Positions 8,604 to 18,825 of a DNA stretch of 60,979 nt are shown here, one piece after another. Numbering within the stretch: position 1 is the stretch's first letter; every line of letters begins with the position of its first letter. The notes beneath the pieces were generated by a model that saw only the letters and a list, made by a program, of their open reading frames with translations, ran no database searches and was not told the origin of the DNA. The stretch covers positions 1 to 60,979 of the forward strand of contig JAUSMY010000051.1 of the NCBI GenBank assembly GCA_030646035.1, written 5' to 3'. The DNA comes from Thermodesulfovibrionia bacterium. GTDB taxonomy: Bacteria; Nitrospirota; Thermodesulfovibrionia; UBA6902. A program made the position numbers and the translations under genes.

Positions 8604-9467
8604 CTATTTGTTCAAGAGCTTCTCAAGCTCTTCTAACCCCTCTATCACCCTCGGGCCGAGCCTGTATAAACCGTCGCCGACATAATAGACCTGATTATTT
8701 TTTACCGCCGGTATATATGAGATCCTCTTCAAAAGCCCGCCGGCAGTCTCCTCCATATTCATGCCGGATCCTTTGCCGACAAAGATAATATCAGGCGACC
8801 TGCGCACAACCTCTTCGATAGAATATTTGGGATACTGGATAACTGCATCTTCAGCTATGTTGATCGCGCCGAGCAGGTCAATGGCATCATCGATCGCTGT
8901 TCCGGGCCCAGCCACTATTAACGGTTCCGGCCAGATCATAAAGAGCACCTTTTTGCTTGTGCCGTGCTTACGCGCCTTATAATTATTCAGGGCTTTTTCT
9001 ATATCAGACGCGAGCGTATTGAAGCTGTCTTCTTCATTAAGCGCCCTTCCAATATCCCTTATGCCGTCAGGAAGCTGGCTCATTGTACGCGCCTTAAAGA
9101 CATAGGTCTTGATATTCATGGAGCGAAGCCTCTCTTCAAACTCCTTCGGGTTGCCGTCTGTTGTCATTATCACAATGTCCGGTTTTAAAGAGACAACCGC
9201 TTCAAGGGATGGATTGGACATTCCGCCTATCTTCGGCTTCAGCTTCGCCTCTTCAGGATGATCGCAGAAGGTCGTTACGCCGATAATATTATCCCCAAGC
9301 CCTGCGGCAAAGAGTATCTCAGTTACACTCGGGGCAAGCGATATGATGCGCTTTGGCGCAGCTGCGTAAGAAGAAGTAATGAGTGAAAAGTGAAGAGTGA
9401 TGAGTAAAAATAGAACCGCTGTCACCTTCCAAAAATAATTGCCGTACCGTTTATCTTTTGCTTTCAT
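8604..9467 (-). CDS. btuF: Periplasmic cobalamin-binding protein BtuF
   Basis: Class III substrate-binding protein delivering cobalamin to BtuCD. The start at 9467 is chosen over an upstream in-frame ATG at 9545 because AGGGGA lies just before it and a signal peptide follows directly, giving 287 residues. Mature-region motifs are KRIISLAPSVTEILFAAGLG, VGVTTFCDHPEEAKLKPKIGG, LEAVVSLKPDIVI and the terminal GLEELEKLL. The signal-peptide hydrophobic core contains ITLHFSLITSS, encoded by a low-complexity repeat also seen between tRNA genes. The start codon abuts a terminator-like hairpin of the riboswitch. Confidence 0.93.
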   Translation of the reverse strand: MKAKDKRYGNYFWKVTAVLFLLITLHFSLITSSYAAAPKRIISLAPSVTEILFAAGLGDNIIGVTTFCDHPEEAKLKPKIGGMSNPSLEAVVSLKPDIVIMTTDGNPKEFEERLRSMNIKTYVFKARTMSQLPDGIRDIGRALNEEDSFNTLASDIEKALNNYKARKHGTSKKVLFMIWPEPLIVAGPGTAIDDAIDLLGAINIAEDAVIQYPKYSIEEVVRRSPDIIFVGKGSGMNMEETAGGLLKRISYIPAVKNNQVYYVGDGLYRLGPRVIEGLEELEKLLNK

Positions 9468-9502
9468 AAAAAATCCCCTGCCTTCAGAAAAGAAAGCAGG
9501 GG
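9468..9502 (-). terminator. Riboswitch expression platform: intrinsic terminator overlapping the btuF ribosome site
   Basis: On the minus strand a perfect 7-bp stem CCCCTGC (9496-9502) / GCAGGGG (9475-9481) is followed by A and six U residues ending directly at the btuF ATG (9467). The 3' arm contains the AGGGG ribosome-binding sequence, so the hairpin can terminate transcription or hide the start. Confidence 0.7.
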
Positions 9503-9567
9503 GATAAAAGCCAAAATAACCTTTATCCTCACAACCTCTTGCCACGAAGGTTAATTCTGTGAGGTAT

Positions 9568-9744
9568 GTTCAGGCCGGTCTTCTGGCTCTCCTGCCCTCT
9601 ACCTGCCTTCCCATCCCGAAACTTCGGGAAAGTGGCATCTTCAGCAAAGGTTTTATCCCGATGAATCGGGATCAGGATTACAGCGGCGGGTCCGCTCCCG
9701 AATCTTACGGGATTCCCCATTAAGCCCCTAAAGGGCGCCTGAAC
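9568..9744 (-). promoter_or_regulatory. Cobalamin riboswitch controlling btuFCD
   Basis: A perfect 8-bp closing stem GCCTGAAC/GTTCAGGC joins 9737-9744 with 9568-9575. Inside, on the minus strand, are GTGCCACTTT-like and GGGATGGGAAGGCAGG blocks and the B12 box GAGAGCCAGAAGACCGGCC near 9573-9592. It lies in the 437-bp gap between btuF and recQ; the remainder of the gap (9745-9904) should hold the divergent promoters, with no clear gene. Confidence 0.94.
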
Positions 9745-9904
9745 AACGTAGGTGATTATAACTTAAGACTGTTATCTTTAGTCAAGGCAGGTATCACGCT
9801 CACAGAAGCCCTGAAAAATCTCCTGAGAGTGGTGAAAGATCTTGCTTTAGACTAAACTTATACAGCTTATTTTATTTCAATAATGGGAATTTGGTTAATA
9901 ATCA

Positions 9905-11758
9905 ATGCTTGATACATTAAAAAAGGTCTTTGGATTTGAGGAGTTCCGCCCGAACCAGGAGGATATTATCAGAAAGATCCTGGAGAAGAAGGATGTCTTT
10001 GCGGTAATGCCTACAGGCGGAGGGAAGTCGCTCTGCTATCAGCTGCCTGCCAAATTAATGAAGGGCACAACGGTTGTCATAAGCCCGCTGATATCCCTGA
10101 TGAAGGATCAGGTGGATGCTGCTCTGGAGAATGGCATATCCGCGGCCTTTATAAACAGTTCGATGAAACCGCAGGAGATGTCCGGCGTATTCCATGACCT
10201 CAAGAACGGAGACATCGAACTGCTGTATGTCTCTCCTGAACGTTTTGCAATGCAGGGTTTTATTGAACAGCTTAAAGCTCTTCCCATCTCTCTCTTTGCC
10301 ATTGATGAAGCGCATTGTGTCTCTGAATGGGGGCATGACTTCCGGCCTGATTATCTGAGCCTCTCAAATATTACAAAGATATTTCCTGATATCCCGGTCG
10401 GGGCATTTACAGCCACAGCCACTTCAAGGGTGCAGGATGATATTATCGGCAAGATCGGCCTCAGGTCTCCATTTACAGTGCGCGCGTCATTTAACCGGCC
10501 TAACCTTTTTTATAAGGTCAAGAGTAAAAGAGAGCTGGAATCACAGCTGCTTGAATTCATCAAAGAACATCCGGGCGAGCCGGGTATAATCTACCGCACA
10601 ACCCGGGATTCTGTTTCAGAACTTGCCAATCTTCTTTCAGCCAACGGCATCAAGGCGCTGCCGTATCATGCCGGTTTAGCAGCGGAAGAGCGTAAGAAGA
10701 ACCAGGAGGCGTTCAACAGGGATGAGGCAGCGGTCATTGTGGCGACTATCGCTTTTGGCATGGGCATAGACAAATCAAATGTCCGCTTTGTCATTCATGC
10801 AGACCTGCCCAAAAATATGGAAGGCTACTATCAGGAGACGGGACGTGCGGGACGAGACGGCGAGCCGGCTGACTGCATCCTCTTCTTTGGAAGGGGGGAC
10901 ATCCCGAAGATAAGGTACTTTATAGACCAGATATCTGATGATCAGGAACGGGCCGTAGCCATGGAGAAGCTGAACATGACGGTGCGGTATGCTTCACATA
11001 ACCTCTGCAGGCGCAGGCAGCTGCTTGAATATTTCGGAGAGCATTACCCTGATGAGAACTGCAATACCTGCGACATCTGTACAGGTATGGTTGAAAAGAT
11101 AGATGTTACGGTTGACGCGCAGATAATTATGTCAGCCATGTCACGGACCGATCAGCGTTTTGGAGCCCAGCATATCATTGATATCGTTACAGGCGCTGAT
11201 ACAAAACGCATACGCGAACTGGGGCACGACAAGGTCAAGACCTATGGCACGGGCAAAGGCAAAGATAAGAAGCACTGGCGCTTTCTGATCGATGAGCTGC
11301 TTGCGCAGGATGCCATATGTCAGGACGGCGGGCAGTATCCGGTATTAAAACTGACAGTAAAAGGGAATAATATTCTCTACGGCAGAGAAGAGATCACAGC
11401 CTTAAAAAGGGAAGAGAAAAGCAAGAAGTATGCAGCCGGAAGAGACGGCAAGTTTGCGCCATATGATGAGCTGCTCTTTGATGAACTGCGCAAACTGCGC
11501 AAAGAGACCGCTGATGAACATCATGTGCCGCCATATATAATATTCTCAGATAAGACACTTCATGAAATGTGCAGATACTATCCCGCGGCCTTGTCTGATA
11601 TGAGAAATATCAACGGCGTTGGAGACGCCAAGCTTGAACGGTACGGAGCTGCTTTTGTAAAAGCAATTAAGACATATCTTGATGCGCATCCCGGCATCAC
11701 CATCCCTTTATTGAACACTTCAACGGCACAGTCAGCTATGAGGAAGCGGAATTTGTAA
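9905..11758 (+). CDS. recQ: ATP-dependent DNA helicase RecQ
   Basis: 3'-5' SF2 DNA helicase of 617 residues for recombination and fork repair. Motif I AVMPTGGGKSLCYQLPA, motif II LFAIDEAHCVSEWGHDFRP, motif III AFTATAT and motif VI QETGRAGRDGEPA are intact. The RecQ zinc cluster is visible as CRRRQLLEYFGE followed by CNTCDIC, then an RQC winged helix. A C-terminal HRDC domain begins near DELLFDELRKLRKE. It is a free-standing gene transcribed divergently from the btuF riboswitch; no strong Shine-Dalgarno is seen before the ATG. Confidence 0.97.
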   Translation: MLDTLKKVFGFEEFRPNQEDIIRKILEKKDVFAVMPTGGGKSLCYQLPAKLMKGTTVVISPLISLMKDQVDAALENGISAAFINSSMKPQEMSGVFHDLKNGDIELLYVSPERFAMQGFIEQLKALPISLFAIDEAHCVSEWGHDFRPDYLSLSNITKIFPDIPVGAFTATATSRVQDDIIGKIGLRSPFTVRASFNRPNLFYKVKSKRELESQLLEFIKEHPGEPGIIYRTTRDSVSELANLLSANGIKALPYHAGLAAEERKKNQEAFNRDEAAVIVATIAFGMGIDKSNVRFVIHADLPKNMEGYYQETGRAGRDGEPADCILFFGRGDIPKIRYFIDQISDDQERAVAMEKLNMTVRYASHNLCRRRQLLEYFGEHYPDENCNTCDICTGMVEKIDVTVDAQIIMSAMSRTDQRFGAQHIIDIVTGADTKRIRELGHDKVKTYGTGKGKDKKHWRFLIDELLAQDAICQDGGQYPVLKLTVKGNNILYGREEITALKREEKSKKYAAGRDGKFAPYDELLFDELRKLRKETADEHHVPPYIIFSDKTLHEMCRYYPAALSDMRNINGVGDAKLERYGAAFVKAIKTYLDAHPGITIPLLNTSTAQSAMRKRNL

Positions 11759-11841
11759 GGGCATTTCTGCAGCAGAATCCTGAGAAAACCTGAGCAACTC
11801 TGATGCCTATAAGTTAATGTCCTCAAAGTGGGGAGGGGACA

Positions 11842-14313
11842 TCAAAAAGTTATATGAACCGGTTTCACATTCCAGATGTACTTGCAATACTCATGGATAG
11901 ACCTGTCTGAAGAGAATGAGCCCATTCGCGCGGTGGTGAGGATGGATCTTTTCGTCCACTCATTTTGATCCTGAAAGAGCTTGCCCGCTCTTTCCTGACA
12001 CTCGATGTATGACTGATAATCTGCAAAGAGCATGTACTCATCACGATAGAGCAATGACTGGACAAGCTGCCTGAAGAGTCCCGGAACCTCAGGCGAGAAG
12101 TAGCCTGAACTTATCTGGTCAATGGCCTCTCTCAGCTCAGGATTAGCCTCATAATACTTTATCGGATCATATCCCTTTAGCCAAAGGTCTTGGACCTCCT
12201 GCGTGTCCAGACCGAAGAGGAAGAAATTGTCTTTGCCGGTCTCTTCGCGTATCTCAATATTCGCGCCGTCCAATGTTCCGACTGTCAAAGCGCCATTCAT
12301 TGCGAACTTCATATTGCCTGTGCCGGATGCCTCTTTGCCTGCGGTTGAGATCTGCTCTGATATGTCAGCAGCGGGATAGACATGCTGCGCGCTCTTTACA
12401 TCAAAGTTCGGGAAGAAGACTACCTTGATGCGGCCCTTGATATCAGGGTCATTGTTAATGACATTGGCGACAGAGTTGATAAGCTTGATGATGAGCTTTG
12501 CCGTATGATAGCCGGGAGCGGACTTGCCGCCGAATATAAATGTCCTCGGAGGAACATCAATTAAAGGGTTACGCTTAATGCGGTTGTAGAGCGTGATGAT
12601 GTGAAGAACATTCAGGTGCTGGCGTTTGTATTCATGGATGCGCTTTACCTGTATATCAAATAAAGAATCAGGATCTATTGAAACACCTGTCTTCTTCATA
12701 ATGACTGAAGCGAGCTCCTGCTTAACCTCTTTTTTAACAGCACGCCACTTCTCCTGAAACGATGCATCATTCGCGGCATCCTCTAATTTTCTCAATTCCC
12801 TCAGATCCTTTATCCATTCTTCGCCTATCCTCTCGGAGATAAGCTTGCTGAGCCTCGGATTGGAAAGAACCATGAATCTGCGGGGCGTTACTCCATTTGT
12901 CACATTAAGAAATTTCTCAGGCCATAATTCATAGAAGTCACGCAGAACATCGCGCTTCAACAGGTCTGTATGAAGCTTTGCCACACCGTTGATCGCGCTG
13001 CTTCCGATACAGGAGAGGTTCGCCATCCTCACATACCGTTCACCGCACTCATCTATGATGGACATCTTCCGTATCTTCTCATAATCTTCCGGATAGATCT
13101 GGCGCACCTGTTTTAGAAAGCGGCTGTTTATCTCATAGATGATCTCAAGATGCCTCGGCAATGTCCCCGCAAAGAGCCTGAGCGGCCATGTCTCAAGCGC
13201 TTCGGGCAGCAATGTATGATTTGTATAAGCAAATGCCCGACTGGTTATGTCCCATGCCTTGTCCCACTCGATACAATGTTCATCCACGAGAAGGCGCATG
13301 AGTTCGGTGATGCCGACTGCAGGATGGGTATCATTAAGCTGGATGATGAACTTTTTATGGAATCCGTCAAGATCTTTCTCTCTCTGCAGATAGATCCGTA
13401 TCATGTCCTGAAGCGAACAGGAGACAAAAAAGTATTGCTGCTCAAGTCGCAGTTTCTTGCCCACGCTCGGCTCGTCATTCGGATAGAGCACCTTGGTGAT
13501 ATTCTCAGACGCAACGTTCTCCTGAACAGCTCCGTAATAATCACCGACATTGAAGGCCTGAAAATCAAAAGATTCACATGCCTCAGCCTTCCATAACCGC
13601 AGAAGGTTCACGGTATTGACCTTGTACCCAAGTATCGGAGTATCAAAAGCAACTCCCTTGATAACCCTGTCTGATATCCAGTTAACGCGGTAGCACCCCT
13701 TCTCATCACAGTATGCTTCTGTTCGTCCGCCGAATTTTATATGATAGAAGACCTCAGTCCTCGGTATCTCCCACGGATTGCCGAATCGGAGCCACTTGTC
13801 CGTCACCTCGACCTGCCACCCGTCCCGTATCTCCTGATTGAAGATGCCGAACTCATACCTGATGCCGTAATTGATCGCTGGTATCTCAAGTGTTGCCATT
13901 GATTCCATGTAACAGGCGGCAAGCCTGCCTAGCCCTCCGTTGCCGAGTCCCGGCTCTTCCTCCTGCTCAAGCAGCGCGTTCAGGTCAAGCCCCAGCTCCT
14001 CTAACGCCTGCTTTGCCTGCTCATATATTCCGAGGTTTATCAGGTTATTCCCGAGATGCGGGCCGAGAAGATATTCTGCCGAAAGATAACAAACCGTGCG
14101 TGAGCGGTTCTCAAAATATGTTTCAGCAGTATGTATCCACTTATGGAGCATGCGGTCGCGGACGGTGTAGGCAAGTGAGAGGTAATGATCATTTCTGGTC
14201 GCAACCTTTGAAAACTTCCCCTGAAGATAAAAGAGGTTGTCTAAAAAAGCCTTCTTTATAGACTCAACGCTGAGGTCGGTTCTTATATCCGTGGACTGCG
14301 GTTTCTCAGGCAT
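11842..14313 (-). CDS. glgP: Glycogen/starch phosphorylase
   Basis: Phosphorolysis of alpha-1,4-glucan to glucose 1-phosphate, GT35 family, pyridoxal-phosphate dependent. The 823-residue length is full for the family. Diagnostic stretches are EEEPGLGNGGLGRLAACYM near residue 137, the central VTNGVTPRR, RIHEYKRQHLN, and the PLP-lysine site EASGTGNMKFAMNGALTVGT. It lies 32 bp downstream of the purC-like gene on the same strand and may be read from it. Glycogen, starch and maltodextrin phosphorylases cannot be separated by sequence inspection alone. Confidence 0.96.
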   Translation of the reverse strand: MPEKPQSTDIRTDLSVESIKKAFLDNLFYLQGKFSKVATRNDHYLSLAYTVRDRMLHKWIHTAETYFENRSRTVCYLSAEYLLGPHLGNNLINLGIYEQAKQALEELGLDLNALLEQEEEPGLGNGGLGRLAACYMESMATLEIPAINYGIRYEFGIFNQEIRDGWQVEVTDKWLRFGNPWEIPRTEVFYHIKFGGRTEAYCDEKGCYRVNWISDRVIKGVAFDTPILGYKVNTVNLLRLWKAEACESFDFQAFNVGDYYGAVQENVASENITKVLYPNDEPSVGKKLRLEQQYFFVSCSLQDMIRIYLQREKDLDGFHKKFIIQLNDTHPAVGITELMRLLVDEHCIEWDKAWDITSRAFAYTNHTLLPEALETWPLRLFAGTLPRHLEIIYEINSRFLKQVRQIYPEDYEKIRKMSIIDECGERYVRMANLSCIGSSAINGVAKLHTDLLKRDVLRDFYELWPEKFLNVTNGVTPRRFMVLSNPRLSKLISERIGEEWIKDLRELRKLEDAANDASFQEKWRAVKKEVKQELASVIMKKTGVSIDPDSLFDIQVKRIHEYKRQHLNVLHIITLYNRIKRNPLIDVPPRTFIFGGKSAPGYHTAKLIIKLINSVANVINNDPDIKGRIKVVFFPNFDVKSAQHVYPAADISEQISTAGKEASGTGNMKFAMNGALTVGTLDGANIEIREETGKDNFFLFGLDTQEVQDLWLKGYDPIKYYEANPELREAIDQISSGYFSPEVPGLFRQLVQSLLYRDEYMLFADYQSYIECQERAGKLFQDQNEWTKRSILTTARMGSFSSDRSIHEYCKYIWNVKPVHITF

Positions 14314-14345
14314 AGATTTATCCAGTGGTCTCGTGAATAAAGTAA

Positions 14346-15614
14346 TTATACTGCGTTCAGCTTTTCATACTCATCCAGCTTGCCAAAAGACGCATAATAC
14401 TCTATCTCTGAAACTGCTATCTTCTCTGCTTCGTTGGAAAGATTCAGGCTCTGGTCTTTAATAAAGCGCTGGATCATCTCAAACTTCGCCTTCTGTATAT
14501 TGAGAAACGCTTTATCAATAGCAGGGTTGGCCGGATACGGGCCACTCTTCTGTCCGGCAGATAATATTTCAGTGAACGGCCTGCCTGAGTGGGCTGCCAG
14601 TTTTTTACATTCATTCACAGCAGATATCCAGTCCGGATGCATTATCCTGTAGTAATCCCTCATCGCCTGTTTGTTGAAATGCACAAAGTAGGTCTTGTTA
14701 TCGCGCTGCAGATTGAAGGTCACACGCACAGAGTCAGTATCTATCGTATCAACAAAGATTAGATCATCTCCGTCTTTGGCTATCTCCCATTTGAGATCCC
14801 ACAAATTAAGGCCCATCTTTGAAAATATCTGCTGAAGCAGGAGCGCGCCGAGAACTGCCATTATCAGAGACTGGGAGAATGTGTCTCCATCAAGGCCTGA
14901 GATGAGTGAAGCCTCCTGACGGCTGATGTTCCTGTCCTCAGGTTCATACTTTGTTGTAAGGTCTACCAGAGGACGGTCAAAACGTGTCCAGGGAGTTAAC
15001 GGTTTATCGAGCCCGAGTTCATTAAGATATGTCTTTTTGTCTGAATCGCTCAGTGCGCTGAACTTCTTCAGGATTGATGAGCCGCTTGTTATCCCGAGCC
15101 TGACTATGTATTCGAGAGGAATGACATAACGGTCTTTTGAGTGGTACTTCTTGTAATCATAAAAGTGCCATCCCATCACCTTCTTCAGATCCGGCCTTTC
15201 GGCGGTATATTTATTTATTAAAGTGAGATTACTTAACTCGGACGGAAATCCTTTAGAAAAGACCTTGCCTGTCTCACGCTCAACCATGCCTGCATGATGC
15301 GTAAGCGCGCCGTGCTCTTTAAATGATGCGAGCATTTTTTCGAGCAGGCCGGTTTCATCCTTTACAGATGCTGACACAGTCTTCCAAGCCTCAGGGTCCT
15401 GAAGCTCCTGAAAGACGAGGTGCCTGAAGCCAGCCCTGCCCAGATCGCTGCCTTCGATCTCAAATATCGTGCCGACATCAAAGACAGAACCGCCGGCAGT
15501 AGTTTCGCTTATAATAAGGTCAGGATGTCCGGGCACATCATAGAGGTTCTGCACAGAACCTCTATATATAGGGTTGTCCAATTTGATATTGATCTTTTCA
15601 GGAAATCTGCTCAT
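14346..15614 (-). CDS. purC: SAICAR synthase-like protein (PurC family)
   Basis: Phosphoribosylaminoimidazole-succinocarboxamide synthase fold, de novo purine synthesis. The glycine-rich start YRGSVQNLYDV, the VIPLEYIVRLGITSGSS substrate loop and KWEIAKDGDDLIFVDTIDTD followed by SVRVTF (the family's D-x-D-S-R region) are visible. At 422 residues it is much longer than the usual 230-300; the extra length falls mainly in the middle and at the C-terminus. No other pur gene is adjacent. I am confident of the fold but less sure that this is the housekeeping enzyme. Confidence 0.75.
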   Translation of the reverse strand: MSRFPEKINIKLDNPIYRGSVQNLYDVPGHPDLIISETTAGGSVFDVGTIFEIEGSDLGRAGFRHLVFQELQDPEAWKTVSASVKDETGLLEKMLASFKEHGALTHHAGMVERETGKVFSKGFPSELSNLTLINKYTAERPDLKKVMGWHFYDYKKYHSKDRYVIPLEYIVRLGITSGSSILKKFSALSDSDKKTYLNELGLDKPLTPWTRFDRPLVDLTTKYEPEDRNISRQEASLISGLDGDTFSQSLIMAVLGALLLQQIFSKMGLNLWDLKWEIAKDGDDLIFVDTIDTDSVRVTFNLQRDNKTYFVHFNKQAMRDYYRIMHPDWISAVNECKKLAAHSGRPFTEILSAGQKSGPYPANPAIDKAFLNIQKAKFEMIQRFIKDQSLNLSNEAEKIAVSEIEYYASFGKLDEYEKLNAV

Positions 15615-15682
15615 TCTCTGCCTCCAATATATGAGATATCTAACGTAACTTTTCAGAGAAAATTAGTCAATTTGATTCAGAG

Positions 15683-18190
15683 CTACTTCACCTTAAATTT
15701 CCTCAACCTCAGTGCGTTTGTCACAACCGTCACAGATGACATGCCCATGGCGCCTGCGGCAAGCATCGGATTAAGCAGTATTCCAAAGAACGGGAAGAGC
15801 ACTCCGGCGGCGACAGGGATGAGTATGATGTTATAGGCAAATGCCCAGAAGAGGTTCTGCTTTATATTTCTGATGGTGGCTTTTGAAAGTGCGATGGCTG
15901 TTGCAACTCCTCTTATATCTCCGCTGATGAGCGTTATATCTGATGCCTCAATCGCCACATCTGTTCCTGTTCCGATAGCGATGCCGACATCAGCCTGCGC
16001 AAGCGCGGGCGCGTCATTTATCCCGTCGCCGACCATCGCAACTATCTTGCCTTCGGTCTGAAGCTTCTTTACCTCGCTTGCCTTGTCTTCAGGGAGCACC
16101 TCGGCAAGCACCCTGTCTATGCCAACCTGTTTGGCAATCGCCTCAGCGGTTCTTTTATTGTCACCGGTTATCATGATCGTCTGGACTCCGAGCCTGCGTA
16201 AAGTCTTTACCGCGTCAGAAGAGTTCTCTTTCAGGGTGTCGGCAACAGCGATGATCCCGCCTATGTTTCCATCTATTGCGACATACATGGGCGTCTTGCC
16301 TTCTTCAGAAAGTTTTATTGATATTTCCTTGAGGCCGCTGATATCAATTTTTTCATCTCCCATAAAGTCTTCATTGCCGAGAAGAACGATCTTTCCGTCA
16401 ATGACCGCCCTGATGCCGTGTCCGGGGACAGCCTTGAAATCAGAGACTTCAGAAAGACTCAGATGTTCTTCTTTCGCCTTTTTGACGATAGATTCTCCAA
16501 GCGGATGTTCTGAACCTCTCTCAGCGGAAGCGGCTAACCGCAGTATCTCTTCGCTCTTCACTATCAACTTTTCACTTGTTATTATGTCTGTGACAATCGG
16601 GGCGCCTTTTGTAAGCGTGCCTGTCTTATCAAAGACTATTGCGTTTATCTTATGCGCGGTCTCAAGAGCCTCAGCGCCCCTGATGAGTATGCCGTTCTCA
16701 GCGCCCTTTCCTGTGCCGACCATTATTGAGGTCGGGGTCGCAAGACCCAGTGCGCACGGGCAGGCGATTATCAGCACGGCGATGCAATTGAGAAACGCGT
16801 AAGTGAATGCCGGGTCAGGGCCGAAGAAGAACCATATAAGAAATGTGAGCGTTGCTATCCCCATGACTGCCGGGACAAATATAGAGGCTATCTTATCTGC
16901 AAGCCTCGCGATTGGCGGCTTTGAGCCCTGCGCCTCCTGAACCATATTTATTATCTGAGAGAGCATGGTCTCTCTTCCGACCCGTGTTGCCTCAAACCTG
17001 AATGAACCTGTCTTGTTGATAGTCGCGCCTATGACCTTATCACCTGTCTTCTTTTCAACCGGCATAGATTCGCCCGATATCATGGCTTCATCTACAGATG
17101 AATATCCTTCTGTTACAATTCCGTCAACAGGTATCTTTTCACCAGGCCTTACGAGAATGATATCCCCTATCTCGACATCTTCAATAGGCACATCCTTTTC
17201 CTCTCCGTTTTTTATCAACCGTGCGGTCTTTGCCTGCATGCCTATCAGTTTCTTTATCGCCTCAGATGTCTTGCCCTTTGCCCGTGCCTCAAAAAATCTT
17301 CCGAGGAGGATGAGTACAATTATTGTCGCAGCGGTGTCAAAATATACATGAGCTGAGTATCCTTTTATTTCAAAGACAGACGGAAAGAAGGTAGCAGTGA
17401 CACTATATATATATGCCGCAGATGTGCCGACAGCTATCAGGGTATTCATGTTTGTTGTCCTGTGGCGCGCTGCTGATATTGCGCCGCGATAGAACTGCCA
17501 GCCTACCCAGAACTGGACAGGTGTCCCGGCGAGGAACTGCATCAGAAAATTCATCTGCATCGGTATGGCAATTACTGACGACATTCCGATCTGGTCCCAA
17601 AGCATGAGTACGAATATTGGAATTGTGAGAGCCGTACCTGCAATGAGCTTAACCTTGAGACGGTTCAGATCTTTCTCCCTCTCTCTCTTTTCCTTTTCAA
17701 CAATGTCTTCGCCTTTTTCAGCCTCAACAATATCATATCCCAGATCCCGGACAACCTTTTTGAAATCCCTCATGCCTGCCTGAACAGGGTTATATTCAAC
17801 AGTCGCTGTCTCTGTGGCGAAATTTACAGATGCGGAAATAACTCCGTCTAAAACTGCGAGCGCCTTCCGGACCTTCTCCACGCAGGAGGCGCATGTCATG
17901 CCTTTTATCGGGATGGTGATCTTTGAGAGTGAAACGCCGAATCCAAGGTCTTTGATAGTTTTGATGAACTCATCTGATGAAACTTCAGAGGGGTTGTAAA
18001 TGAGCGTGGCCTTTTCAGCCGCGAGATTGACCGATGCTTTTTCTACGCCTTTAATTTTTGCAAGGCCTGATTCAACTCTTGCGGAACATGCCGCGCATGA
18101 CATGCCTGTTACAGGGAGGTCGATCCTTCTTGATACAGAAGAAGCATCTTTGTTTTCAGGCCTTTCAACTGGACAGGCTTTGTCAGCCAT
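15683..18190 (-). CDS. copA: Copper-translocating P1B-type ATPase CopA
   Basis: Inner-membrane Cu(I) exporter of 835 residues. Two N-terminal metal-binding domains carry [12 protein letters not shown] and [13 protein letters not shown]. Then come transmembrane helices, the actuator motif [10 protein letters not shown], the intramembrane CPC in [18 protein letters not shown], the phosphorylation site [11 protein letters not shown], the HP motif in SEHPLG, and [20 protein letters not shown]. It starts 6 bp after a Met-rich secreted protein gene, suggesting a copper-handling operon. No CueR or CsoR gene is adjacent. Confidence 0.97.
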   Translation of the reverse strand: MADKACPVERPENKDASSVSRRIDLPVTGMSCAACSARVESGLAKIKGVEKASVNLAAEKATLIYNPSEVSSDEFIKTIKDLGFGVSLSKITIPIKGMTCASCVEKVRKALAVLDGVISASVNFATETATVEYNPVQAGMRDFKKVVRDLGYDIVEAEKGEDIVEKEKREREKDLNRLKVKLIAGTALTIPIFVLMLWDQIGMSSVIAIPMQMNFLMQFLAGTPVQFWVGWQFYRGAISAARHRTTNMNTLIAVGTSAAYIYSVTATFFPSVFEIKGYSAHVYFDTAATIIVLILLGRFFEARAKGKTSEAIKKLIGMQAKTARLIKNGEEKDVPIEDVEIGDIILVRPGEKIPVDGIVTEGYSSVDEAMISGESMPVEKKTGDKVIGATINKTGSFRFEATRVGRETMLSQIINMVQEAQGSKPPIARLADKIASIFVPAVMGIATLTFLIWFFFGPDPAFTYAFLNCIAVLIIACPCALGLATPTSIMVGTGKGAENGILIRGAEALETAHKINAIVFDKTGTLTKGAPIVTDIITSEKLIVKSEEILRLAASAERGSEHPLGESIVKKAKEEHLSLSEVSDFKAVPGHGIRAVIDGKIVLLGNEDFMGDEKIDISGLKEISIKLSEEGKTPMYVAIDGNIGGIIAVADTLKENSSDAVKTLRRLGVQTIMITGDNKRTAEAIAKQVGIDRVLAEVLPEDKASEVKKLQTEGKIVAMVGDGINDAPALAQADVGIAIGTGTDVAIEASDITLISGDIRGVATAIALSKATIRNIKQNLFWAFAYNIILIPVAAGVLFPFFGILLNPMLAAGAMGMSSVTVVTNALRLRKFKVK

Positions 18191-18196
18191 TATAAG

Positions 18197-18694
18197 CTAT
18201 TTATTTTTCAGGACTGAAATGTTCTCCTGCATCTCCATTACCCTGCTCTTCATCATCGTCATCTCAGAGTCTGTTATCATTCCGCTTTCCATTGTGTCGG
18301 ACATGTTATTCATCTCATAGGATATCTGCTTCATCATCCTGGTCAGATCACTGATACGATCTTTTGAAACCTCTCTTTCCGCTGCTGAGAGCCTGCCAGT
18401 CATGCGGGAAATATCGTTCATCATATTTGACATGTCATAGACCATATCTTTCATGTTATTCATCATCTCGCCATGCCCCATCATCATCTCCTGATGAGTT
18501 GTGATATCCCCTTCTTCAGACATCTTTCCTTTTTCCATAATCCCATTTTTATTTATAAGATCTTTCTCTTCTGACATGCGGCTGTGTTGTATTTCATCCT
18601 CTATCTCTTTCCTAATGTCTTGTCCCATTTGCGCGTAAGTGTTTGCAGCGGATAATCCTGTGATCAATAATACTGCCAGCAAAAGACGTTTCAT
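18197..18694 (-). CDS. Secreted methionine-rich protein upstream of copA
   Basis: Unrecognised protein of 165 residues. The start at 18694 is chosen over an upstream ATG (18736) because AAGGAGGAGG precedes it and a signal peptide follows directly (MKRLLLAVLLITGLSAANTYA). The mature part is unusually rich in Met with a cluster MMMGHGEMMNNMKDMVYDMS and is otherwise helical and charged. Met/His clusters and tight linkage to copA suggest periplasmic copper binding, but no known domain is visible; that role is inference. Confidence 0.8.
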   Translation of the reverse strand: MKRLLLAVLLITGLSAANTYAQMGQDIRKEIEDEIQHSRMSEEKDLINKNGIMEKGKMSEEGDITTHQEMMMGHGEMMNNMKDMVYDMSNMMNDISRMTGRLSAAEREVSKDRISDLTRMMKQISYEMNNMSDTMESGMITDSEMTMMKSRVMEMQENISVLKNK

Positions 18695-18743
18695 GGCCTC
18701 CTCCTTGTGAATATGCTTCTTATGTATATAAGGCATTATCGGT

Positions 18744-18760
18744 CAATTAATTATTAATTG
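18744..18760. promoter_or_regulatory. 17-bp palindrome upstream of the Met-rich protein/copA
   Basis: CAATTAATTATTAATTG is a perfect palindrome with 8-bp arms around one base, 50 bp upstream of the ATG at 18694. It is a candidate operator, but its AT-richness makes chance occurrence possible. Confidence 0.3.
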
Positions 18761-18825
18761 TACTATATTCGGCCATATCAATCATATAAAATGATTTATC
18801 TTATTATTTCTGTCTTTTCTTTGCC

